From Strix aluco (lineage: Eukaryota > Chordata > Aves > Strigiformes > Strigidae), in the NCBI RefSeq assembly GCF_031877795.1, contig NC_133941.1:24652251-24716250 (forward strand): DNA of 64,000 bases. The letters run 5' to 3'. A program made the translations under genes and the position numbers. Position 1 is the first letter of the stretch; each line of letters begins with the position of its first letter. Positions 38,182 through 60,034 of this stretch are shown in pieces. The notes under the pieces were generated by a model. That model worked only from the letters and a program-made list of their open reading frames with translations, searched no databases and was not told the DNA's origin.

Positions 38182-41100
38182 CTGAAAAATGGAAAAATAA
38201 AATAGCATTAGAAAAAAAATAATTTAAAAAAAAATCAGTGTTTATTTCTCAATTAAAGAACTGAAAACTTAAACCGACATGCTGCAAAAGCTGGTTAGTT
38301 GGTTAAGGGTGTCTTAACTTACTGGGGTAGAAGCAGCCATTTTAGCTCACAGATGCTCTCCAAGCTGATGAAACAATGCTTTATGGGTTTAGCTTCGAAG
38401 CAATAGTTTTGCAGAAAGAAGGTTTCTTACAAGTACTGAATAAAGCTTTGCTGTTCAAGCACAAGTTAATAGCAATGAATGTGCAAGAAACATTTTCAGT
38501 GAAGCTTTAGGCTCTCCAGAAACATGCAGGTCAGTATATCATGCAGGCCAATGCAGAGAGTATCATTCAGAAAAAGAGCCTGCTTGTAGAGGTAGGTGAT
38601 GGCTTAAGGAATTTTCCATGCTTTATCCCAACCCATTCAAAGTGATACGAAAGACTTACAGCAAATGTACGTTTCAAGAAATTGTTAATCAAGAATTACA
38701 AGACTCAATCTAAACATTATCTAAAAATACAAACAGCAGGATCAAGTCACCTTACCACCATTCCTCATTTCTTTCTACAACAGGTGCTACAAGAAGTTAA
38801 GCCATAACCTTGACAAGCTCAGATAGCAGTCAGGTTGGCTGTTTTGTTTTTTAACGATTCACGGAAATGAATGAATATGGAAATGACTATTAAGACTACT
38901 GGGTTAATAGCATAATTGCTCATATTTGGAACTGAAAGCATGAGCCAAGATTGACAGTAATAGTCACTGTCTGGTAACACCGAAATCTTTACAGAAAGTT
39001 CCAGTTAATTTGAAAAAAACTAACAATGCCTTCAATTAGTTTTTCCAATTTACCTTTTTGCCATTAGTATTTTGCAAAACTACTGCCATTAGAGACATGG
39101 AAGCAGTGAAAATTGTATTAAAGCTCCCTACCATAGCAGAAGCTAAATTGTAACTGTTTCTTTTGGAGCAGAGAAAGTTAGCACTCAAATGCCTGCTTTT
39201 ACAAAGTATTTTTAAATGACAATGCAGGAATGAGAAGAATAAAGGCCTTTTGGAAGATTGTGCAGCAAAGAGAAAAGCAGGATTGAAAACTGTTAAAAGA
39301 TGTCTCACTTCTAAAATATCAAACCTGCTATTTAGCAATATTAAAGCTCAAATTCAGGAGAATTCAGTGTTTTCCAAAAAAAAGTAATAACAGACGCACA
39401 GGGCCTAGTTTCTAAAGCCAGAATTGCTATTTGTTTAAACTTCTCAGGCAGTGATGTTTGAGCAACATATTAGACTTAAATCACGTGGGGCTTTGTTTCC
39501 TCCTCTCCACGTTGGTAAATGCAATTCTGGCCCTGGACTGTGGCAATCTGATGTTTCCCAGCTTTGTAGCAACGTTTCTACGATTCCATTTGTTTAAAAT
39601 CTCATTGTGTGAGTTTAGAAGGCTCTCTTCTCCCCCCGCTCCCTAACATCTGGGAAGCCAAAATCCCATGGGGTTTCCCCTCACTGGGAGAACAAGCTGT
39701 GCTCCTTATTACCTTATATTAGTACTGTGATATCTCCTGACTACTTATAGGCAGAGCGGCAATGCACAGGAAGCAAGCTGCTGACCATCTACAAGAAATG
39801 GTAGTGAGATGAGGCAGTACCACACCAGGAATATTAGAATGGCTTTAAAAAACATCACTATCAAGCAGACAACTGTGCAGTCTCGCATTGCTTTTAGTAA
39901 TACTATAGGCATACAAATTATTTTGAAAGAGTACAAAATGAACAGGGCTTTACATTAAAATAAAATTTGAGGCTAGGCACTTTAAAACTCTGGTTTAAAG
40001 AAAAACGTGTGCCTTGTGCTCCACAAATTTTCCGCAGTTTCGGAAGCAACATTTTCAATCTTTTTCTCTTATGTAGGCACCAATTATGAAGTACACTTTC
40101 ATATTATCAAACATATTGTAATTAAGCGGCTAAAAAGGCCCCTTAAAAGTTCAATAGTAGACAAAGGTTTATGTGTTTTTAAAGACTAATATGTATACTA
40201 AGCTACTTCATAAATAATTATTAGCAGGATGATCTGGTTCAACTTCCTGTGCCTATAATGTAGAGCCCTGTGAAACATGTGCTTGCATAAGGAATGTGAT
40301 ATCTTCCATGTATTTAAAAAAATGATCAGAGCTCTGACATACTATCCTATTTAGATTAATACTGAAAGCTGAGAAAAATTGTTTTGTGACTGACAATACT
40401 AGACCATAGTCACATTAATTCTACACATGTATGTTGTGTGGCTACAGTAATAAAAACAGATTCTTTCCGAAGTGTTATGCTTGCAAGGAGCAACATGAGA
40501 CCACAAAGATCCTTTCAGGACATGACACTTTTCCACAGCATAACTTCTTAAAGTGGAACTGTCTACCAGGTAGGATCCCAATTCTTAAAATTTTAAGTTT
40601 TATATCAGATGGGGTAAATATTGCATATTTTAATATAAATGTGCAAGTTTCTTCTGGTTAACCCTCCGAAGAGAGGGAAGCAGAGTGTAAATAATGTACC
40701 CTACCAAGTTTTTTCTAGCTTTTATAGCCTATAAAAGCTTTAGGACTTTGGTCAGTGGTGTTATGACAGCAAGTTCTTAGTATCTGCCACAACAGGCAAA
40801 TTAAATTTGGTTCCAGCTTCAAAATGATCTGCATTTTCAAGACATGCCTCTAATTTTAACATTTGCCTTTCACCACTTCTTAAGCCACAGTAACAAGGAA
40901 GGTTTTCCGTTTGTTTCTGCCTGTGAAAGCATTTACTGAAGTATGCTGCAACCCTGGAGAAAGGATCACATTTGTGCTATACAAACTACAATTAGTAGCA
41001 CCAGATATACTATATCAGGTGTACTCTTTTAACACTTACCATAAACAGCAAACCCCATACATGTTAATTGTGGAAAAAGCTAATTCCTTTCCACTATTAA

Positions 41101-41382
41101 CTTGTTAATAGCATCCCCATACTTATGAATTAGTTACAGTTAAGACCACCATAATACAATTTGTATTACCTGGTTCAACAACATACTAGTACAAGCCAAC
41201 TCACTGCGACATTAGATAGTGGGGATTTATGCTGACAGTTACAGCTTAAAATAAGATGCATAATATGATTTTTCTACACACCTGTCCTAGTCACAATAGA
41301 TTTTATATTTCTCACTACAAAAAACCTCATTGTTAAGGACAGATCCTTCAGACCTGTCTCCGCAGGACCGAATATGACTTAC
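38182..41382 (-). other. BICD2: BICD2 intron 7 / long-isoform 3' UTR
   Basis: These 3201 nt have donor GTAAGT and acceptor TTTTTCAG. In the short isoform this is an intron; in the read-through isoform the same sequence, from 41286 leftward, is 3' UTR. It is AT-rich and noncoding, with an AATAAA near its left end. Confidence 0.8.
38241..38246 (-). terminator. BICD2: Candidate intronic poly(A) signal for the long BICD2 isoform
   Basis: The minus strand reads GAAATAAACACTG, followed by T-rich sequence. It lies about 3.0 kb past the long-isoform stop and only 60 nt upstream of the exon 8 acceptor. A transcript that fails to splice exon 7 could end here or continue to the distal site. I saw no equally good AATAAA nearer the long stop. 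Confidence 0.35.
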
Positions 41383-41593
41383 ACTAGGGTTACCGCTCTT
41401 GGCTTTGGAAGCAGATTTTGTGCGCACCCTTTTGGACTGCTCGTGGTCTAGCTCCAAATGTTCCAGGCGCTGGGTCAATGCCAGTTTCTGCTGGATAGCC
41501 ATCCGAAGCAAGGAGTTCAGAGTCTTCTTCTCATCCTCAGCTGCCGCAAGCTGCCGCTGCATTTCATCCAGCTGTGTGACATACTCGTCACAT
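41287..41593 (-). CDS. BICD2: BICD2 exon 7, long-isoform C-terminus by read-through
   Basis: The exon starts after a CATTGCAG acceptor, completes Arg and continues [20 protein letters not shown], then [20 protein letters not shown] and [15 protein letters not shown]. This is the end of coiled coil 3, which binds RAB6 and RANBP2 and folds back on the N-terminus in the autoinhibited state. A basic Lys/Ser tail follows ([14 protein letters not shown]). Reading on to the TAG at 41287-41289 adds 31 residues starting [13 protein letters not shown] and ending [12 protein letters not shown], the counterpart of the longer human isoform tail. The GTA AGT codons for Val-Ser (41377-41382) are a perfect splice donor, used for the shorter isoform. 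Confidence 0.95.
41383..41593 (-). CDS. BICD2: BICD2 exon 7, short-isoform version ending at the internal donor
   Basis: This is the alternative form of exon 7: 211 nt, ending ...GGTAACCCTAGT before the donor GTAAGT. Exons 6 and 7 together give 363 nt, 121 codons, so the splice to exon 8 is in frame after Pro-Ser. The product would end NPS-Leu-stop, the ending I recall for the 824-residue human isoform (...TPSL). Splice strength, frame and the presence of a matching Leu-stop exon 3.2 kb downstream all agree. That both forms are made in this species is inferred; no transcript data are available here. Confidence 0.85.
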
Positions 41594-53958
<12,365 letters not shown>

Positions 53959-55060
53959 CTATTGTTTACCAAGAAGAACAGAAACATACTAGTTAATGAA
54001 ACTCTTCACAAAGTGGCTTGCTAAGAGATTTCTAATCACTATTCACATAATTAAACGTATACTTTGTACTGGAATGTTAAACTTCTGGCTGACTTTTCTT
54101 GTACAGATTAAATAAAATTTCATTTTGAACACTGGAAACAGATCAGACATATGGGTCTCCCACTCCCATTAATCATGCAGCAGCATCTAGGAAGTTACAG
54201 AATATACATTTAGTGACACCTATCTCCAACTACTAAAAGAAATTAAACTTTACATACTTCAACACAAAGAACAGTAGTCTCTTTAGTATCTCTATATTTA
54301 AACGCATTCATCAATCACTTGCACAGTTCTCTAACCCTTTCAGCATTTTGCTCATCTTACATATTGGGCCACCTTTATTAAAATGTACAAAAGAAAACTG
54401 AAAGTATGTATATATTTCTTAAACAACACTATAGTTTTGGGGGTTTTTTTTTTGAAGACTTCAATTCGAATGACTCACTTCAGAGGAGATAATGAAGCAT
54501 GCCACATGGTGTATCAATAGCACTTATTTTCATCTACTGCACTGCTAATGTGTATCAAATTGCACAGCCCAGTCCCTAAAAGCTAATTTTACCTTTCATC
54601 CCTGTTATTTTGACCATGTTCTTATATCACATCCTCATCTTGGAAGACTTTCTTTTATTTTGCAATTGGAGAGAGGAGAGTACTTAAGTTTAAGAACTCT
54701 TAAGGCTAACTACTAGAATTCTTCCAAGTGGAAAGTAAGATTCACGTCTTAATTTTAGGTGTCTTACATTAAATATAATCTATATAATTCAGATAGGCAG
54801 TACACTGAAGCTACCTTAAGCTTAATAAAAATCTCATGAGTACGTGACAAGCAAAAGTCAGTTAAAGCCCCAGTGCTCAGCTTTACAGCAGGACAGCTAA
54901 GTGCCTCTGATGAAACAGCCTGCTTCAGCCTTGTACTGAACAAGTATCAGCAACAAAAGCCCCACTGAGTTGAAGCAGTATGACCTCAAAGATAAATTCT
55001 CTTGTGTTTATGACCTAATGCCCTGACACTACAACCTTCACAGCTATAAGACCTGGTTAC
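53959..55060 (-). other. BICD2: BICD2 intron 5
   Basis: This 1102-nt intron has donor CAG|GTAACC and acceptor CAATAG. No gene or clear repeat was seen apart from short T-runs. Confidence 0.93.
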
Positions 55061-56080
55061 CTGTTTGTTGGCCTTCAGCACAGTTCTCAGAGTTGCTATC
55101 TGTTCTCTCTTGGTGCTCAGCAGGGACTTCAACTTCAGGATTTCTTCCATCAGAGCTTCCTTGTCTTTGTCCACCACTGGCCCAAGTTCTTGAGTGGCAA
55201 CACGCTGCCTGGACAACTCAGTTGTTCTGTCCACAGCAGCCTGAAGATGTTTGATCTGATCCCGGATTATAGCAATCAAGTTGTAAATGTTCATTGGTTC
55301 TTTACGAGGATCTGACACAGGAGATGGCAGAGATGACACTGGAGATGGGCTGCTGTCACCACTCCCATTCTCTGCCTTTCCTAGCTCTATAGTTAACAGC
55401 CCTTTAGAAAGAAGAATGGGAGACCTCCTTCCCTTGGTCTCTGGACTACTGCGTCCACCTTTACCTTCCTTGTAGTAATCCAGCATCACTCTATTTGGAG
55501 TTTCATTGTTGCACATGCAGACATGGTGGTATAAATTGGCCAGTTCTTCACTGAAGGTGACTAGTTCATCTTGGGCCACGCTGAGGCTGCCCTGTGTTTC
55601 TCCAGCAACATCACTGACTTTCTTCAGCTCCTTCTCCAGTCTGGCCACCTGTTCTCTATCATGCCTACTGCATTTTTCTAGTGAGGTGATCTTTTCAGTG
55701 AGAGCTTGGCTATCAGTCTCATATCTGCTCTTCTCTTCCTCATACTTAGACTCACATTCTTTGTATTTGGCCTTAAGATTTTTGAGCTCTTCTTTTAGGT
55801 CAGTAATCTCTGCCACAGCCACTTTGTACTTGCACTCCAGGATCTCTGGCCCATTGATGTCAACTTCATAATAGTCTCCATCTTCGTGGCTGTCTCGGTC
55901 CTTCTCATTGTCAAGGGCAGACTGACGTTCCTTGCTGACCTGGAGCTTCTTCATCGCGTTCAGATTTTCTGTGAGTCTGCCAACTTTCTCATGTTGCTCT
56001 GAGAGGGCCCCCCGTGTATTTTCCAGCTGCTTCTGAGATTCCTGTAGCGTTGTTAACAAGTTCACCTTTTCTCTTTCCAT
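55061..56080 (-). CDS. BICD2: BICD2 exon 5 (large central exon)
   Basis: This exon has 1020 nt, 340 codons, phase 0 at both ends, about residues 354-693. It begins exactly with ATG (MEREKVNLL) after a TGCATTTCAG acceptor and ends [12 protein letters not shown] before a GTAACC donor. In order: coiled coil 2, the region reported to contact kinesin-1 (MEREK...; acidic [40 protein letters not shown]); the signature [20 protein letters not shown]; a Ser/Pro-rich linker with several SP sites ([26 protein letters not shown]); then [20 protein letters not shown] and the start of coiled coil 3. The Ser/Pro linker is shorter than the human one as recalled, which accounts for most of the predicted difference of about nine residues in total length. 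Confidence 0.97.
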
Positions 56081-57049
56081 CTGAAATGCATGAACAGAGA
56101 CATTGGCATAAAGGGAACTGTATCACTTAAGTGGTTTTATTATAAGAGACAGCAACTCCGGTCCATATGGTTACAGAAATTCAATCACATGCACATTATG
56201 AAAAAGACTATTTAATTTATTCTAAAACTACTCAAGCACAGTGTTTCTTGCCAGTTCTTTTTCATTTCCACTTCAAAATGCACATTTTTTTACACATTTC
56301 TCCCATAGCTGATGGTCTCATTGTGAAAACATCCTTTCAGCTGAAGATAAGCTAAAGTTTACTGTTACCTTGCAAATTATCAAGTAAGTATTAGAAAACA
56401 TGCAGCTAGTCTATAGTGGAAGCTTGGAGCTTCATGAAAAATACTGAAACTTTTAAGGTTTCTCCTCTGGAAGTTCTCATTTTGAAAAAAATCCATTAAC
56501 TTTCTCCACAAATGCTTTTTCTTACAGAACACTTAAGAAATGCTTGACAAAATAACTAAAACATTTCCAGGCAACACAAATATGTACCTTGTTTCAAACT
56601 GTCCAACCTCCCAATAGCACAAATATAACACAGAAATGTTTGGGACTGATTAAAACTTCATGAACTTTGAACTAATTACAGAAAATCATTATGGTGTACA
56701 AAACACCTTTTGATGAAGAAGACTGGAGTATCTTTCGATTTCTGAACAAAATACTATTTCTTGCTAGTGACACAATGAAGTAGACACAGCATGTACTGCA
56801 CAGAAGACGCATTACAGCCTTCCTCCAAACACAGGACATGACTGCTAGTTTCTTTGCATACAAGAGAAAAAAAGCTATGGTTTTCCACTGACAAACATTT
56901 AACATCCTCAAATTCTAAAATCACAGACTTTACAAATATAGTTCATACTGTATGATGGCCACATGAGATACTGAAAAGACCGAAATTACAACCCAAATAA
57001 ACTCTAGCAGCTACTTGGCAGTACACAGTTGTTTACAAAACCCATTTAC
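56081..57049 (-). other. BICD2: BICD2 intron 4
   Basis: This 969-nt intron has donor GTAAAT and acceptor TGCATTTCAG. It is AT-rich; no embedded feature was seen. Confidence 0.93.
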
Positions 57050-57502
57050 CTGTACAAGCTGCTGTTTCAGCTTCTGGATTTCAGAAATGTTTAATTCACT
57101 CAGAAGATCTGAAACCAGACTTGGGGCTGGAGGGAAGCTTTCATTTTTCTTGGGTGTTGACGTACTGTTCTTGCCATTGCCGAGTTTGCTGAGGCAGTTT
57201 TGTTCAAATCCATTCATGATTTCATCATTATTGGGTTCTGTGGCTTCATCACTGAACTTCAGTCCATCCAAAGAGATGTTCAGGTGGCTGTTGTACATGG
57301 AGTCATTGATGTTCATGTAGTGAGAGAGCTCCTTACGAAGATTGTTCTTCTGCTCCCGCTCTGTCTTCAGCGTCTCTAAGGCCTCCTCAAGCTGGCGTTC
57401 GGAGATCTCTTTCAGCCGTATGGCATCTTCTAGCTGGCTGTTGAGAAATTCAGTTTCTTCTTCAAGCCTTTTGATTTCATGTTTCAGGCCTTCAAACTCC
57501 AC
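57050..57502 (-). CDS. BICD2: BICD2 exon 4
   Basis: This exon has 453 nt, 151 codons, phase 0 at both ends, matching about residues 203-353. It starts [19 protein letters not shown] after a TATGTCCAG acceptor and ends [10 protein letters not shown] before a GTAAAT donor. The first 70 or so residues continue coiled coil 1 ([20 protein letters not shown]). A less structured stretch follows ([20 protein letters not shown], then a Ser/Thr/Asn-rich run with STPKKNESF). The [20 protein letters not shown] block, conserved in BICD proteins, opens the second coiled coil. The variable middle (after [14 protein letters not shown]) differs from human BICD2 as I recall it, as expected for a linker. Confidence 0.96.
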
Positions 57503-59881
57503 CTGGACATATACAAATGGAGGGGAAAAAAAAACCCTAATGAAAATGTCTGCCTGCAAGGCACCAAGTAATTTTACTTTTGCATGTTTGATTCACTAAA
57601 TATGGTGAGAATAGAATAATTTTCTCAGTTCTGGAGTCTAGTTTTGGCACTATGACTGTAAACACTGAATACATAATTCACGTTCACAGAGACCATGGAA
57701 TAAAATTTCTAAGCAAACCATCGAATGAGTTGATCTATTCCAGCTTAACTAGATGGGAGATACAGTGTGTGATAGAGAGGCATCACAAAACAGGCTTTCC
57801 TAGCACATTATGCAAACTCTTTCTCTGTTTGATTAACAAATTCCCTTGCCAACCTTCCCACAAATTCAAGCTCAACATTTCCAAAACCCAGGATCACAAA
57901 GACACTCTGCTGCACTGCTGTTAGAATATGCCACTGGGCTTAACACTGTTGGGATGCACCTAGCAATGACACCCTGCTTCTACACGTCCAAAATAAAATG
58001 TTTTACCATATCTGTCATCATCATTTCAGCACATCTTGAGCGCGCTACAATTCAGCCTCTACGCTTCAGACTCATAGTGCTTCTACATAAAATTTGATAG
58101 CATGCTGTAAGTTTTTACTTGTAAAATTGTATTTATTTTAAACCTCGTTTGCACTGAAATTATGAACACCAACGATTAGTGTAAAATTCTGGATCTTTTG
58201 GGGGAAAAAAAAGCCTAAAGAATACATCTTCCTTACCCTGAAAGAAAGAAAAACATACTACATGGTATACGACCCAGTTTTGCCAAGTGCTAAAGGAGTT
58301 TTATATGCCAACATACACCAATCTGGTAATGCCGAACCACACCTGATTTAAAACCAGGAACCAATCATGTTAATTCAGTTTTGCAAGTTAAGCCTGGGAA
58401 ATCTTGATGGCTGCTTCTAGTTATGTCAATAGGATAATTAAAGCTTAATAATATTCATCAAGTAGGATTAGGACAAGGTAGAAAATGAAGTAATCCATTA
58501 CCATGAAAAGAATTAGCTCCACTGAGCTTAAATATTTCTTGCAGTCTATTTTCAAAGGCTCCAGAATGCACACACAGTAGTCAATAATTACTAGCAACTG
58601 ACAAGATAGCATCTGAGGTTAAACTTGGCTCAGCCCAGAATGACAGCATTCTTGAATATTGTTATTTTAGAATGTGAACATGGAGCTGGGAACTTTCACT
58701 CACTCCTCTGAATACAATAAATGAGACCAAAAAAAAGGTAAAGAACAAAAGTAACCACCTACATAGGTTGGATTTTACCAGATCACTATCTCTTCCAGCC
58801 TGCATCTAGAGTGCAATAGCCCCTTCCTCCTTACCATGTGATTTCAGAGCACCCAAAACAGCGTAATTAGACCAAATATATTCATGTGAGAACAGGTCCA
58901 ACCTGGAACCCCATTTGGGGCACAGCAGTGAGGTCAAAGTAATCCAACACTGACATGGAGTTTCACCCAGACATAAACGAAATATCCCAAATACCTCAGT
59001 TGGTAGGGTACCTTTCATTCACAACACTGAAGGAGTTCTCAAGCAAATCCTAATAAGCTTTTGCTATGTGCTCACTACAACAGATGGTATTAACTCTGTT
59101 TTCTTCAAGAGCTTTTATTTCAGGAATATCATACCATTTTCTCAGCTGAACCTTGAATTTTATTTATACAGTGAGAGTGACAGGTATCTGAACAATAGAA
59201 ATAGCAAGTCCCCAATTGACAGATGAAGGTAAGTGAGCTGTGCCAAAGACAACATCTCATCTAATTACCTCCACAAATGATAACTCGGGGAAATTCTTGA
59301 GTTGTTCCAAAAATGCAGCTAAAATTCTGAAAATAACTGGAACTATGCAATTAAAAGTGACTTTTCAGATGAGCAGTCACACAGGTCTGACAGTATAGAG
59401 CAGCTGTCACAGTAGTCCATGTTTCATGAAAATAGCTAGAGGAGAGGAGGAGTACAGAACTGGAGAGTAAATGTGAGCACTACGTAGCAATAAAAAAATA
59501 TGTTCAAAAATACACCCAGTTACAGATACTGTAGAATAGGATGGATGGAGAGCATTGCAAAGAGACACTGAAAAACTAGTGTAGCACAATGAGTAAACCA
59601 AGTAACAAAGCAGACTGGTAGAGACTTCACACCCATCAAAGAGAAAAGACAACGGAAGGACTTGGAGGTCAGTGTAGAAGCAATAAAGTCTCTGTATAGA
59701 CAGAGTCATAAAGGACTTAAACATTTTGGGACAGCTCTTGGAACTAAAAGATAGAGGTTACAGTCTCAAAAGCAGTACAAGCATAAGGGCGTGGTTGGAT
59801 GCCCAAATGAGACAGAACCATGAGGTAACACAGGAATTAACTGATGTCTCAAAGCAGTGTTCAATATTTTGAAAAACTTGC
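57503..59881 (-). other. BICD2: BICD2 intron 3, GC-AG type
   Basis: This 2379-nt intron has donor CAG|GCAAGT (GC at 59880-59881) and acceptor TATGTCCAG with a pyrimidine-rich tract. The rest of the donor matches U1 perfectly, as is usual for GC-AG introns. No gene or recognisable repeat was seen inside. Confidence 0.9.
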
Positions 59882-60034
59882 CTGGTTTTGCTTCAGGACA
59901 GACACTTGTTTCTGGAGACAGATGTTTTCTTCTTCAAGCTCAGTGTAGTCTTGCAGCAAACGTGCTTCTCGGAATTTATATTCCTTAATATCATCTCGCA
60001 GACGGGCTCTTTGGATCTCCACATTCTGATTGAC
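59882..60034 (-). CDS. BICD2: BICD2 exon 3
   Basis: This exon has 153 nt, 51 codons, phase 0 at both ends. It begins VNQNVEIQR after a TTTTTCCAG acceptor and ends SVLKQNQ. It corresponds to about residues 152-202 of human BICD2, in the first coiled coil that lies along dynactin and recruits dynein. Charged heptad-like sequence (DYTELEEEN) is visible. Asn and Ile equivalent to human N188 and I189, both sites of dominant lower-extremity spinal muscular atrophy variants, are intact; the next residue is Cys where human has Ser. The 3' junction is unusual: CAG is followed by GCAAGT, so the downstream intron has a GC donor. Exon 4 starts exactly where the protein needs it, so this is not an annotation slip. 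Confidence 0.95.

Noticed and set aside
55506-55871. 121-codon plus-strand frame
   Set aside because: It is the antisense shadow of BICD2 exon 5.
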